DNA of 64,000 nt from an uncultured Lachnospiraceae bacterium (GCA_946566685.1 CAMNXA010000011.1:26845-90844); one strand, 5' to 3'. Counted from the first letter of the stretch, positions 25,514 through 34,901 are shown. Translations and numbers: made by a program. Notes: a model not told the origin generated them from the sequence alone.

Positions 25514-26217
25514 AGAAATTCTTTTAACAAAAGTTCCAGTTCCTCGGCTTCCGATGAGGTGAAGGCCGGGGAATTTTCCATGTCTTGTTCGTCTTTCTCG
25601 GTATGTTTTGGCAGGGAAATATCGGCAAAATTTACGGCTTTCTTTTCAGGTTCCTTTTCTGCGGATGATTCAGGCTGGATGATCCGCATATCCAGCTTTG
25701 TCTGTTCCAGCCGGCTGGAAAGATGGTTTTCCAGATAGTCAATCAAATTTGTCCGCAGAATCTTTATTTTGCCGGGAATGTCTACCAGAGAAGATACTGC
25801 GAAGTAACAGTATAATCCCAGAAAACTGATCAGATAAAAGGGTGCGATCTGAAAGAAATTTTCATTATGGATAATGCCCATGCAGGCGCCGATGCCGGCG
25901 ACAAGTACCGCCAGGAGGGTGAGCTGCCCGGATACGTGTTTTAAGAAAGACAAAGGCAGGCGTCCCACCCTGATCTGGTTTATAAACTTGTCCACAAATA
26001 CCGGTACATTGGGGACAGTCTCATGAAGCTGGCGGCAGCTTGAGAATTTCAATTTCAGTTTCTGTAAGTTTCTGTTTGTAGTGGTGGACATATTTTCTGT
26101 CTCCCAGATCAGTTTATGATATATCACTCCCATCACAATCTGGCATATGATACTAAGTAAGAGAAGCATCAGGATGGCGATCATATAATTTTTGTGTCGG
26201 AAAAAGAGTGTAAACAT
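25507..26217 (-). CDS. hypothetical membrane protein
   Basis: 236 residues from the ATG at 26217; a TTG three codons upstream is closer to the GAGGGG site but too near it. An N-terminal membrane helix (MIAILMLLLLSIICQIVMGVI) precedes a cytosolic stretch, then two or three more helices (LTLLAVLVAGIGACMGII, APFYLISFLGLYCYFAVSSL). The charged tail is rich in Glu and Lys and ends SSEAEELELLLKEFLT. I do not recognise a family. It is transcribed away from the TSCPD-murG genes. Confidence 0.6.
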   Translation of the reverse strand: MFTLFFRHKNYMIAILMLLLLSIICQIVMGVIYHKLIWETENMSTTTNRNLQKLKLKFSSCRQLHETVPNVPVFVDKFINQIRVGRLPLSFLKHVSGQLTLLAVLVAGIGACMGIIHNENFFQIAPFYLISFLGLYCYFAVSSLVDIPGKIKILRTNLIDYLENHLSSRLEQTKLDMRIIQPESSAEKEPEKKAVNFADISLPKHTEKDEQDMENSPAFTSSEAEELELLLKEFLT

Positions 26218-26368
26218 ATTGGACAATACCCCTCATCATCATTAAAATATAGTGCATACTTATATTATATTGGAATATACGCAGGGAAAAAGACGTAAGG
26301 CATCGACAGATTCCGCGCGGTTTTGATGATTGTGTAAACGGGTTTGTCAAAGGCATCAATAAGAGTAC

Positions 26369-26397
26369 TGGAAAGTCACAAAAAACTGTGGTATAGT
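26369..26397 (+). promoter_or_regulatory. probable sigma-A promoter of the TSCPD-murG unit
   Basis: TGGAAA (26369-26374), a 17-nt spacer and TATAGT (26392-26397), 66 nt upstream of the TSCPD start. Confidence 0.5.
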
Positions 26398-26462
26398 AAA
26401 AACGTTAGGAAGACAGGAATTTATCCTGAAAATTTGGAGAGCATGAATAGGAGGGAGCAGAT

Positions 26463-26705
26463 ATGATTTATCGACCAAAGGGAGTCTGTTCTAACACGAT
26501 AGACGTGCAGGTAGAGGATGGAGTGATTAAATCTGTCGAATTTACGGGAGGATGTAACGGAAATACGCAGGGTATTTCGCGTCTGGTTGCCGGGATGAAG
26601 GTAGAGGACGCGATTGACAGGCTTAAGGGCATTAAATGTGGATTTAAAAGTACTTCCTGTCCGGATCAGCTGGCCTGCGCATTACAGGAAATGATAGGTG
26701 ACTAG
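26463..26705 (+). CDS. TSCPD-domain protein (TIGR03905-like)
   Basis: 80 residues with a strong AGGAGGGAG site. It starts MIYRPKGVCSNTIDV, continues EFTGGCNGNTQGISRLVAG and ends with the signature STSCPDQLACAL. Four cysteines (positions about 9, 30, 59, 64) are placed like the metal-binding C-terminal domain of class II ribonucleotide reductases, of which this family is a stand-alone version. The function is unknown; metal binding is likely. It precedes murG by 14 nt and is co-transcribed. Confidence 0.85.
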   Translation: MIYRPKGVCSNTIDVQVEDGVIKSVEFTGGCNGNTQGISRLVAGMKVEDAIDRLKGIKCGFKSTSCPDQLACALQEMIGD

Positions 26706-26719
26706 GAGGGTTCTTTCTT

Positions 26720-27796
26720 ATGAGCAGTAAGAAGATTGTACTTACCGGCGGCGGTACCGCAGGACATGTAACTCCGAATATGGCACTGATACCCAGACTG
26801 AAAGAACTGGATTATGAGATCGTATATATAGGGTCATATGATGGGATTGAGAAAAAACTAATCGAGGATTTTGATATTCCCTATTATGGAATTGCAACCG
26901 GCAAATTCAGAAGATATTTTGATCCTAAGAATTTTTCAGATCCATTCCGTGTGATCAAGGGAATGAGTGAAGCAAGAAAATATTTAAAGGAGATCAAACC
27001 GGATGTCCTTTTCTCCAAAGGTGGATTTGTCAGTGTCCCTGTAGTGCGGGCCGCACATACACTGGGTATCCCGTGTATCATCCATGAGTCGGATATGACA
27101 CCGGGGCTGGCCAATAAGCTGTGTATTCCGGTGGCGAAGAAGGTATGCTGCAATTTCCCTGAGACATTCAAACTCCTGCCGGCCGCCAAAGCGGTGCTGA
27201 CAGGGTCTCCAATCCGTAAGGAACTGGCCACAGGAAGTAAAGAGGCCGCATATGAACTGTGCGGGTTTGATGCCTCCAAACCGGTTATCATGGTGGTGGG
27301 CGGAAGCCTAGGGTCTGCTGCGATCAATCAGGCTGTGAGGGATGTACTGCCGGAACTTTTGAAAGATTTCCAGGTTGTGCATCTGTGCGGCAAGGAAAAG
27401 GTGGATAACCTGCTTCTCACCACCCAGGGTTATAAGCAGTTTGAGTATGTAAAATCAGAGATGAAAGATATCTTTGCGATGGCGGATATTGTGATTTCCC
27501 GCGCCGGCGCCAACGCGATCAGTGAGATTCTTGCGCTTAAGAAGCCGAATATCCTGATCCCGCTTCCGGCGGGCAGCAGCAGGGGCGATCAGATCCTGAA
27601 TGCAAATTCCTTTGAATCCCAGGGATTCAGTATTGTGATCGATGAGGATGATCTGACGAATAAGCTGTTCCTTGAGAAGATACAGGAACTGTACTTCAAC
27701 AGATTTACTTATATTGACGCCATGAGCAAGAGCAGCCAGAGAGATGCCATCGGAACGATCATCGGGCTGATCGAGGACGAAGCGAATGCGAAATAA
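26720..27796 (+). CDS. murG: UDP-GlcNAc:lipid I N-acetylglucosaminyltransferase
   Basis: 358 residues, normal length for MurG. It adds GlcNAc to lipid I to form lipid II on the cytoplasmic face of the membrane during peptidoglycan synthesis. Signature motifs are the N-terminal GGGTAGHVTPNMAL, then IHESDMTPGLANKL near residue 125, VVGGSLGSAAIN near 192, ISRAGANAISEIL near 260 and PLPAGSSRGDQILNANSF near 285, which holds the UDP-GlcNAc site. It is outside the usual division and cell wall cluster, being paired instead with a TSCPD gene. A strong terminator follows. Confidence 0.96.
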   Translation: MSSKKIVLTGGGTAGHVTPNMALIPRLKELDYEIVYIGSYDGIEKKLIEDFDIPYYGIATGKFRRYFDPKNFSDPFRVIKGMSEARKYLKEIKPDVLFSKGGFVSVPVVRAAHTLGIPCIIHESDMTPGLANKLCIPVAKKVCCNFPETFKLLPAAKAVLTGSPIRKELATGSKEAAYELCGFDASKPVIMVVGGSLGSAAINQAVRDVLPELLKDFQVVHLCGKEKVDNLLLTTQGYKQFEYVKSEMKDIFAMADIVISRAGANAISEILALKKPNILIPLPAGSSRGDQILNANSFESQGFSIVIDEDDLTNKLFLEKIQELYFNRFTYIDAMSKSSQRDAIGTIIGLIEDEANAK

Positions 27797-27802
27797 ACTA
27801 TG

Positions 27803-27828
27803 AAAGCCAGGCCACAGCCTGGCTTTTG
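27803..27828 (+). terminator. Rho-independent terminator after murG
   Basis: AAAGCCAGGC, CACA loop and GCCTGGCTTT form a perfect 10-bp stem, ending in four T. Confidence 0.85.
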
Positions 27829-27844
27829 ATGTAGGGGAAGAAAA

Positions 27845-28396
27845 ATGAAACGATATAGAATTATAATAACTTTTGTCATAAGTTGTATCTTAATATCATT
27901 TCCGTGTAAGCCGGTAAAGGCGATGGAAGAGACAGTAACCGGATATTCGGAAAGTTTTCTGTCTGACCTTCGGTGGGAATTCCTGGAGATATACAGACAG
28001 AAAAAAGAGGCTGTAAAGTATCGGGACATCGCAGAGGGGGATTGGCCGTTGGTGGATTCCGTGCAGATGATCTATAACAAGCATTATCGTGACAACCCTA
28101 ACAGCCTGTCTGCGCCTTACTGTACCTATAATGCAAAGGGCAATTTCTATGCGGAAGTGTTGAATAAGGATCATTCAAGGCTTCTGCTGGTGTATGACGG
28201 CATGTCGGAGAATGGCAAATGTTATCTGTTTGTGGCGGAAGAAGAACATTATGACGTGGACGGAACGAAGCTTGACAACACCAGCCTGCGGGAATTTTAT
28301 GCCGTGAATCTGGATGAGGGCAGAGTCTATGAGGCCCATAAGACCAGTTGGGGCGGTGCAGAGTCGGAGGAATATCGGGAGGCAACCAGGGAATGA
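27845..28396 (+). CDS. secreted hypothetical protein
   Basis: 183 residues with AGGGGAAG before the ATG. A signal peptide is clear: MKRYRIIITFVISCILISF with a likely cut after PVKA. The mature protein has no membrane helix or lipobox and is rich in Tyr, Asp and Glu (WEFLEIYRQKKEAVKYRDIAEGDW, YFYAEV-like strands, LLVYDGMSENGKCYLFVAEEEHYDVDG). I do not recognise a domain. It begins just after the murG terminator and may share a transcript with the C39-like gene 40 nt downstream. Confidence 0.6.
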   Translation: MKRYRIIITFVISCILISFPCKPVKAMEETVTGYSESFLSDLRWEFLEIYRQKKEAVKYRDIAEGDWPLVDSVQMIYNKHYRDNPNSLSAPYCTYNAKGNFYAEVLNKDHSRLLLVYDGMSENGKCYLFVAEEEHYDVDGTKLDNTSLREFYAVNLDEGRVYEAHKTSWGGAESEEYREATRE

Positions 28397-28436
28397 CATA
28401 TTCTCTATAAAACCACAATATTGAGGGATTCTTATC

Positions 28437-29144
28437 ATGTTTTTAGCTTCATTCATACCACAACATATCAGCAATAAAACTGTTATCAGAGTCTATCGGA
28501 TCCTGGCATGGATTAAAGTGCCGCAGTCTGTCAGAGAAAAGAATTATGAACACAATCTGCAATATCTGAAAAATATGAACCCGAAACTCTGGCAGGATCC
28601 TCTGGCCTGCATTGAGAATCAGGCACAATGGGGGGAAGTCAGGTTTGGCGCCGGGAAGCATCACAATATGGGGTATTCCGGCTGTGAGATCATGGCGGCA
28701 TATAATGCGCAGAAAGCATTGAGAGGCGCAGGAACGGCGGAAGAAATGACGGAGATGATCCGCCTTTTTGAAGCAAATGGGGCGGCGTTATGGGGCGCGT
28801 TTGGGACGTCCCCCTGGGCGGTGGTACAATACTTTAAGAAACAGGGGCTTGATGTTTTGCTGTCGTATGGAGAGGATGATATCATAAACGTGATCGAGCA
28901 AAAGAGCCAGGTCATGATTGCCACGGTATATAATGACAGATATGATATCACCAGACAGATACATACCGTATGCATCACACGCGGCCAGACCGGCGGCTTT
29001 GTAGTACATAATGCCTATTTTAAGGATAGAGACGGAACATATATAGCGAGTCCTTCCTATAGAACCCTTCGGGAGGCGATTGCACATATATCAAATTATC
29101 AGACGAAATTGATCTGCCTGATGGGGATTTCGGTGAATGCCTGA
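28437..29144 (+). CDS. putative peptidase_C39-like cysteine protein
   Basis: 235 residues behind GAGGGA. No family is certain, but the order Cys, His, Asn fits a papain/C39-like fold: a Cys at the start of a helix (MGYSGCEIMAAYNAQKAL, near residue 83), then IHTVCITRG with a His near 180, and GGFVVHNAYF with an Asn near 193. Between them is SQVMIATVYNDRYD, a typical strand in C39-like domains. There is no clear signal peptide. It could process or bind a peptide; activity is inferred from residue spacing only. Confidence 0.5.
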   Translation: MFLASFIPQHISNKTVIRVYRILAWIKVPQSVREKNYEHNLQYLKNMNPKLWQDPLACIENQAQWGEVRFGAGKHHNMGYSGCEIMAAYNAQKALRGAGTAEEMTEMIRLFEANGAALWGAFGTSPWAVVQYFKKQGLDVLLSYGEDDIINVIEQKSQVMIATVYNDRYDITRQIHTVCITRGQTGGFVVHNAYFKDRDGTYIASPSYRTLREAIAHISNYQTKLICLMGISVNA

Positions 29145-29157
29145 CATATTTTGAATA

Positions 29158-29216
29158 AAAGGGCGGTTACTTGCAGACGATTTATTCCGTCTGTTTTGCA
29201 ACCGCCCTTTATTTTT
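29158..29216. terminator. strong terminator between convergent C39-like and flagellin genes
   Basis: AAAGGGCGGTT (29158-29168) pairs with AACCGCCCTTT (29200-29210), with an inner GCAGACG/CGTCTG stem, then ATTTTT on the plus strand. The symmetrical stem could serve both directions. Confidence 0.85.
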
Positions 29217-29231
29217 ACGGGAAAACTTTTC

Positions 29232-29266
29232 CGCCGAGTCCGCGAAGTAAATTTACTTTTTTTATT
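29232..29266 (-). repeat. interspersed repeat, copy A, abutting the flagellin stop codon
   Basis: Shares the 18-nt block AAATTTACTTTTTTTATT and a CGCCGAG end with copy B at 51283-51344. The TAA stop of the flagellin gene lies inside the shared block. Copy A is shorter and holds the 14-nt palindrome AAGTAAATTTACTT. Confidence 0.6.
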
Positions 29267-32200
29267 CGAGTATGTTTAAAAGGCTTTTAATTCTGTTGTT
29301 TGAGTGCGTAATCATTTTGCTGCCGGCCTGAAGCAGTAAGTTCAGATTGGAATATCTGATCAGTTCTGCGGACATATCTGTGTCACGGATGCGGGATTCG
29401 CCTGCCTGAACCTGTTCCGTCACATTATCATTGTTATTGATCGTGTGCTCCAGACGATTCTGCATAGCGCCATAGGTACTTCTCCTGTCGCTCAGTGCCT
29501 TGATCGCGTCTTTAATATGCTCAACTGCTTTTTCCGCATACTTGGCCTGGCTGATCGTAATGGAATTGATGGACAGCGAAGCAGAGTCTACGCGCAGCCT
29601 TGGCAATTCTATGGTACTCCTCTGTTCTGCGCCGACTTGCAGGATCAGGGGATCGCGGGAATCTCGCCCTTCCTCTTCAAAGAAGATTGTGCTCCTTGCG
29701 CTTCCGCCAATATCGGTGATGGTATTCGCGCCGATCGTTTTGTGCCAGATCTTGACGGCACCGTCTTCCAGGGTTGCCCGCAAGGGGGCCTGGTTGCCGT
29801 TGTCATCTCCTTCATTAAATTTCCTGTTCAGTTCAGCGATAAATTCATCTGCGTTATAGTATTTATTTTCCTCAAATGTATATTGGTAAGGGATGGAATT
29901 GGCGGAAAGAGTAAGCACATTCTTTCCGGGTTCAAAAGTGATTCCCCCACTGATATCCTTGGTGCCAACAATGTAAGTTGCCTTTGGCAGAGTGGCTGTT
30001 TTGTAGAAGACAAAGCAGGATGCATTTCCACGGACGCCATCGATGATGTATTCTCCTTCTCCCGGTTCCTTGCCGGTTTTGGGACTTACCGTAATCTGCA
30101 AGGCAAGGGGATCGATATTGCCGGCAACATCGGTCTCATATCCGCCGACCGAAAATGAAAGATTGAAATCACCGTCAACGCCAAAGATATTATGGTCACT
30201 GGAATCGCCGTCTTTGCCAAACTGCTCTTTAACGGCCGCGTTCAGAACCCGGACAAGTTCCTGTCCATTCTGATACACGCCTTCGGGAATCGTAACATTT
30301 ATGGTTTCGGCGAAGCTGTCATAAAAATCCTCTGTACTATCCTTATCTTTGTTATAAGTAAGGTCAAAAGTGAGCGTATCGTTAAAACCTGCAACGATTT
30401 CAATGGGGCCTGTTGTCATATCCCTGCGGCCTATGATAAGGGTGTTATCATAATCACAGGTACCCTGCGCCCTGTGGGAGTAAGGTGCCCCGGTTACGCC
30501 TTTACAGATGACCTCATCATAAAAGGTGCCGCTGAGATTCAAAGTTTGGCCCGTTGCCGTCAGGCAGAGGCTGCCATATTCGAGGCTGGCCTCAACAATA
30601 CCATTAAAAGGAGAATTCGCAAGTGCGTTTTGCAATGCAGTAAGGACATCTGTTCTGCTATTACAGGTTCCATTAATTGTAATGGTATGGGTAATGCCTC
30701 CTGCTGTTATGGTCAATTCGTTATTGCTGCTGAATTGATCCAGTGTTATGTTATAAGGAATAGAATAGCGGGATGTTATCTTAGGGGCCCCGGCATATTG
30801 GACGTAAGGTCCTGATGTACTCTGGACTGTTTCAAAAATACCATTATCCCAGGCAGAGGTATGGGAAAGGGAAATATCCCACCAGCCGTCCGGTATGCTT
30901 TCATCATCTTTAGGCGGTTCAAACGTAAATTTGAGCGTGTTACCGGCATAGGATGCCTTTACAAAGTCTGCGTATCCGCCGCTCAGTTTGGAATTTATCT
31001 GTTTTGCCAGATCATCCATGGTGTTATAGGTGCCTGGATCCAGATAAAGATTAATCGTGCCGAAAGTGGTTCCGGAGAGCGAATCATCGGTGGAACGTCT
31101 TAAAGTTATAGCTATATGATTATTGCTTCCGTCAATGGTAACAGGTACCTTACAGGGGCTCGCATTAATGGACGCGTTTTGAATCTTAATATCCGAGGTA
31201 TCTCCCTGTCCTTGCAGTTTGTGTCCCCGGACACTGCCGGAGAAATAGCCGTTCGGTCTGGAATAGGTACTTGTAAAAAGCTTGCGGTAAGTTTCATTTG
31301 CATCCGCAATCGTTATACTGCTCACATCGTCAGATGCCGAGTTTATGACAAGCCTGCCGCCAGAAGCCGCAAACTCAATTCTGCCATTTAAGTCGGGCGT
31401 ATTTGCCACAAAGTCATTCAGCTTACTGACCAGACTGTTCAGGTCTGCATGATCTCCGCCGATGATATCTTTTCCTACGGTATATGTTATGCCATTGACT
31501 GCAAAAGATAAAGTCGCATCCGGATCAAGCTCAATCTTGCCGTTTAAATAGGCAGACCCCGTGAGGGACGCGGGCTGCCCGGTCTTACTGGGATAACCGC
31601 TTACACTGAGGAATAAAGTTTCATATGTTTTATTATAAATTTTAGCATCGGCAGGATCTACAGCCGGGTCAACAGTAAAGTTAAGCTTGCTGTGCGTTCC
31701 CTTCTTCTTACTCGCAAATTCCATGCGGGAACCCGTAAAGATGGCTTCCACTTTGTCGTCAAGGCCTGCATTTTTAAGTGCATCATTTACCACATCAGTA
31801 AGTTCACTGACCGTATATTCGCCGGCAGGCAGGGTAATTGTCTTGACATCCGTATCCTCATCCAGTTTAAAATACAGTATATTATTTTGATTGGCAGTAT
31901 TTCCGTATATTTTAATTTTAAAAGTCTGATCGTGGCCGGTAAACTGGGCGCTTTCTTTGTCGCAGGATCCATAAACCGCATTGTCATAAAATACGGAAGT
32001 ATATTTGGGATAGCCGGGTTCATATTTAAACATGTTACCTTTCAGACCTGTGATATTGACGGTATCACCACCCGTAATCTGAATATAGTAATCGCCATAT
32101 GGTTTGGCAACGATGCCATCGGCGCCATCCACATTTTGCAGTTTCTTATTAATTTCGTTGATCATTTGCTCCCGGGTATATTTTTGCTCCCCATTTACCG

Positions 32201-33116
32201 GAGCGTCAATGGTTATGTGTATTTCCTTAATACCCTCAGCACTTTCGGCAAAAAAGATAAGTTCATCATTTTCTCCATAGTGAATGAGCAGTTCTCCGGG
32301 GTCACCATTTGGCTTGGGTTTAAACGCAGAGGTTCCCAACAGACTGGCAGGCGAGCCGCCGGACTGAAAATCATAGATCAGATATGAAAGGGAGCCATCG
32401 ACCATTGCGATATTAGTGGGTTTACCCTCGGCGCTCTCAAAATTCAGGTTACAATAGCCGTCACTTGTGTATTCAAAGACGAATCCCGGATTCGGGGGAT
32501 CCATTTTGCTCAGGGCGGTGTCTATCTCATCGATCAGTTCCTGTGTAGTATATGTACCGGCAGGAACGGTAATGGTGTAGTCTTTCGGGTCATACCCGTC
32601 AGGAAGATGGATATTCAGCTCATTTTCTGAGGAGGAAATCGTATGAAGCTGATTATCTTTCCATTGTCTGTTTCCGCAGATTTGATAATAAGATTCCTCG
32701 TGTTTGTCAAATACCGGCATGGTATTAAACGTGGTAGTATCATTGATTCGGTCGATTTCCGTGCGAAGCTGGTCAAATTCGGCATTTAATGCAGCACGGT
32801 CTTCCGCAGTACAAAGTCCGTTCAGCGCTTTCAAAGATAATTCATTCATCCGTTGCAGCATGGTGTGGATCTCATCCATGGCGCCGTCAGCAATCTGTAC
32901 AAAAGCAACGCCGTCTTTGGTATTGTTGATTCCCTGCATAAGTCCCCTGAGTTGCTTTCGCATAGTCTCAGAGATGGCAAGGCCGGCCGGATTGTCAGAC
33001 GCACGATTTATTCTGTAGCCGGAAGAGACTTTGCTCGTAGATTTTGCGTGTTCAGCAATATTGGCGTTCACAATCCTGTTTGTATTCATTGCCTGTAAGT
33101 TATGGGTAATAATCAT
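29262..33116 (-). CDS. giant flagellin with eight-fold repeated central region
   Basis: 1284 residues from the ATG at 33116 (GGGAG six bases upstream), against about 270-550 for common flagellins. The N-terminal D0/D1 region is canonical (MIITHNLQAMNTNR, SSGYRINRASDNPAGLAISE, LNEL-like helix, FNTMPVF), as is the C-terminal one (SITISQAKYAEKAV, YGAMQNRLEHTINN, ESRIRDTDMSAELIRYS, then LLLQAGSKM). Between about residues 140 and 1170 is an insert in which an ITVPAGTYTTQELIDEIDTA-like unit recurs near residues 182, 301, 427, 540, 688, 810, 939 and 1079. These units resemble flagellin hook-IN motifs. It should polymerise into a filament with a large surface-exposed domain. It is the only flagellar gene here, under its own sigma-D promoter. 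Confidence 0.93.
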   Translation of the reverse strand: MIITHNLQAMNTNRIVNANIAEHAKSTSKVSSGYRINRASDNPAGLAISETMRKQLRGLMQGINNTKDGVAFVQIADGAMDEIHTMLQRMNELSLKALNGLCTAEDRAALNAEFDQLRTEIDRINDTTTFNTMPVFDKHEESYYQICGNRQWKDNQLHTISSSENELNIHLPDGYDPKDYTITVPAGTYTTQELIDEIDTALSKMDPPNPGFVFEYTSDGYCNLNFESAEGKPTNIAMVDGSLSYLIYDFQSGGSPASLLGTSAFKPKPNGDPGELLIHYGENDELIFFAESAEGIKEIHITIDAPVNGEQKYTREQMINEINKKLQNVDGADGIVAKPYGDYYIQITGGDTVNITGLKGNMFKYEPGYPKYTSVFYDNAVYGSCDKESAQFTGHDQTFKIKIYGNTANQNNILYFKLDEDTDVKTITLPAGEYTVSELTDVVNDALKNAGLDDKVEAIFTGSRMEFASKKKGTHSKLNFTVDPAVDPADAKIYNKTYETLFLSVSGYPSKTGQPASLTGSAYLNGKIELDPDATLSFAVNGITYTVGKDIIGGDHADLNSLVSKLNDFVANTPDLNGRIEFAASGGRLVINSASDDVSSITIADANETYRKLFTSTYSRPNGYFSGSVRGHKLQGQGDTSDIKIQNASINASPCKVPVTIDGSNNHIAITLRRSTDDSLSGTTFGTINLYLDPGTYNTMDDLAKQINSKLSGGYADFVKASYAGNTLKFTFEPPKDDESIPDGWWDISLSHTSAWDNGIFETVQSTSGPYVQYAGAPKITSRYSIPYNITLDQFSSNNELTITAGGITHTITINGTCNSRTDVLTALQNALANSPFNGIVEASLEYGSLCLTATGQTLNLSGTFYDEVICKGVTGAPYSHRAQGTCDYDNTLIIGRRDMTTGPIEIVAGFNDTLTFDLTYNKDKDSTEDFYDSFAETINVTIPEGVYQNGQELVRVLNAAVKEQFGKDGDSSDHNIFGVDGDFNLSFSVGGYETDVAGNIDPLALQITVSPKTGKEPGEGEYIIDGVRGNASCFVFYKTATLPKATYIVGTKDISGGITFEPGKNVLTLSANSIPYQYTFEENKYYNADEFIAELNRKFNEGDDNGNQAPLRATLEDGAVKIWHKTIGANTITDIGGSARSTIFFEEEGRDSRDPLILQVGAEQRSTIELPRLRVDSASLSINSITISQAKYAEKAVEHIKDAIKALSDRRSTYGAMQNRLEHTINNNDNVTEQVQAGESRIRDTDMSAELIRYSNLNLLLQAGSKMITHSNNRIKSLLNILE

Positions 33117-33205
33117 GTTTTTCTCCCTGTCTTTATTATGCAAAAAGTTTATTGGTACTGAAGCTGCGTAGTACTATTGTTTTTGTGGATATGATATCAT
33201 ACATT

Positions 33206-33233
33206 GTATCGGATGTTCCTGTGGAAAAGTTTA
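33206..33233 (-). promoter_or_regulatory. sigma-D (sigma-28) promoter of the giant flagellin gene
   Basis: On the minus strand, TAAA (33233-33230), a 16-nt spacer and TCCGATAC (33213-33206), against the consensus TAAA-N15-GCCGATAT. It lies 90 nt upstream of the flagellin start. Confidence 0.75.
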
Positions 33234-33256
33234 GATTTTCGTAAGGCGCATACCCC

Positions 33257-33285
33257 TTGAAAAACCCGGTCGTCAATGCTACACT
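33257..33285 (+). promoter_or_regulatory. sigma-A promoter of pgi
   Basis: TTGAAA (33257-33262), a 17-nt spacer and TACACT (33280-33285), 90 nt upstream of the start codon and divergent from the flagellin promoter. Confidence 0.7.
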
Positions 33286-33374
33286 TAATAAGAAAAAACG
33301 ACCCTTGTGCAGTAATGCCCATAGTGCATTCCGGGCAGACGGCACAGTCAGAAATGAAAAAGGAGAAGGCGAAG

Positions 33375-34721
33375 ATGAACAAAGTTACATTTGATTATTC
33401 TAAGGCGGCATCGTTTATTGGGGACAACGAAGTGGAGTCCATGAAGAAACTTGCGCTGGATGCCAAAGAATTGTTGGTGAGCAAGACTGGCGCGGGCAAT
33501 GACTTCCTGGGATGGATCGATCTGCCGGTGGACTATGACAAGGAAGAGTTTGACAGGATTAAAAAGGCGGCGGCTAAGATCCAGGGTGATTCCGAGGTTC
33601 TTCTGGTGATCGGTATCGGCGGTTCTTATCTGGGGGCAAGAGCGGCGATCGAATTCTTGCGTCACAGCTTTTATAATGTGGTAGACAAGTCTGTGAGAAA
33701 AACGCCGGAGATCTATTTCGTGGGTAATTCCATCAGTTCCACCTATATTAAGCATCTGATCGATGTTATTGGTGACAGAGATTTCTCCATCAACATGATT
33801 TCCAAGTCCGGGACGACCACGGAGCCTGCGATTGCTTTCCGTGTGTTTAAGGAGATGGCGGAGAAGAAATATGGTAAAGAGGGTGCGGCTAAGAGGATTT
33901 ATGCCACCACGGATAAGGCACGGGGATCTTTGAAGAATCTTGCCACGGAAGAAGGGTATGAATCCTTTGTTGTTCCGGATGATGTGGGAGGGCGTTTCTC
34001 TGTCCTTACGGCTGTGGGCTTACTGCCGATCGCAGTATCCGGCGCTGATATCGATAAGCTGATGGAAGGTGCGGCAGAAGGCAGAAAAATGGCGCTGGAA
34101 GCTCCTTTTGAGGAAAATGATGCGGTGAAATATGCGGCGCTTCGCAATATTTTACTGAGAAAAGGCAAGGCGATCGAGATTCTGGCAAACTATGAGCCCA
34201 GTGTACATTATGTGTCTGAGTGGTGGAAACAGCTTTATGGCGAGTCTGAAGGAAAGGACCAGAAGGGTATCTTCCCGGCAAGCGTGGATCTGACCACAGA
34301 CTTACATTCTATGGGGCAGTTTATTCAGGATGGTTCCAGAAATATGTTTGAGACAGTCATTAATATTGAGACCAGCAGGGAAGAGATTCTGATCGGTGAG
34401 GAGCCGGTGGATCTGGATGGGCTTAATTATCTGGCAGGAAAGAGTGTGGACTTCGTCAATAAGAGCGCTATGAACGGTACGATCCTTGCACATACGGATG
34501 GCCAGGTGCCGAATTTCATGGTTACGATTCCTGAAGTGAATGAATTTTATCTGGGCGAACTGTTCTATTTCTTTGAGTTTGCCTGCGGCGTCAGTGGTTA
34601 TCTGCTGGGTGTGAATCCTTTTAACCAGCCGGGTGTGGAGAGCTATAAGAAGAATATGTTTGCCCTGCTTGGCAAGCCGGGATATGAGGCACAGAGGGAA
34701 GAACTTTTGAAGAGATTATAA
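33375..34721 (+). CDS. pgi: glucose-6-phosphate isomerase
   Basis: 448 residues from the ATG at 33375 with AAGGAG nine bases upstream; the frame opens earlier at 33276 inside the promoter. It interconverts glucose 6-phosphate and fructose 6-phosphate in glycolysis. Motifs are [18 protein letters not shown] near residue 80, [18 protein letters not shown] near 148 (sugar-phosphate binding), the catalytic-Glu block [17 protein letters not shown] near 315 and [14 protein letters not shown] near 415. The length matches bacterial Firmicutes-type Pgi. It is transcribed alone, divergently from the flagellin gene, with a terminator just after. Confidence 0.96.
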   Translation: MNKVTFDYSKAASFIGDNEVESMKKLALDAKELLVSKTGAGNDFLGWIDLPVDYDKEEFDRIKKAAAKIQGDSEVLLVIGIGGSYLGARAAIEFLRHSFYNVVDKSVRKTPEIYFVGNSISSTYIKHLIDVIGDRDFSINMISKSGTTTEPAIAFRVFKEMAEKKYGKEGAAKRIYATTDKARGSLKNLATEEGYESFVVPDDVGGRFSVLTAVGLLPIAVSGADIDKLMEGAAEGRKMALEAPFEENDAVKYAALRNILLRKGKAIEILANYEPSVHYVSEWWKQLYGESEGKDQKGIFPASVDLTTDLHSMGQFIQDGSRNMFETVINIETSREEILIGEEPVDLDGLNYLAGKSVDFVNKSAMNGTILAHTDGQVPNFMVTIPEVNEFYLGELFYFFEFACGVSGYLLGVNPFNQPGVESYKKNMFALLGKPGYEAQREELLKRL

Positions 34722-34734
34722 TAGTTAAGAATCT

Positions 34735-34778
34735 AAAACGGTGGTTTCGTTCCATGGGAGCGGAGCCGCTGTTTTGTT
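34735..34778 (+). terminator. Rho-independent terminator after pgi
   Basis: AAAACGGTGGTTTCG pairs with CGGAGCCGCTGTTTT (G-U pairs included) around an 11-nt loop and ends in TTTTGTT. Confidence 0.75.
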
Positions 34779-34824
34779 GTGGGACAATGTCTGTAAATAA
34801 ATAGGAAATTCCGATACTTTTCTG

Positions 34825-34853
34825 TGGAAATGGCTGCTGTTAGGTGATACAAT
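34825..34853 (+). promoter_or_regulatory. probable sigma-A promoter of the receiver-protein genes
   Basis: TGGAAA (34825-34830), a 17-nt spacer and TACAAT (34848-34853) preceded by TGA, an extended -10. Confidence 0.5.
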
Positions 34854-34901
34854 AAAATAAAATAGGATTTGTAGGTTGAGAGAAAGGTAGTGTTGATCAT
34901 T

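Noticed and set aside
30192..32387. Long plus-strand frames opposite the flagellin gene
   Set aside because: They mirror the flagellin codons, have no ribosome sites and show no family features.
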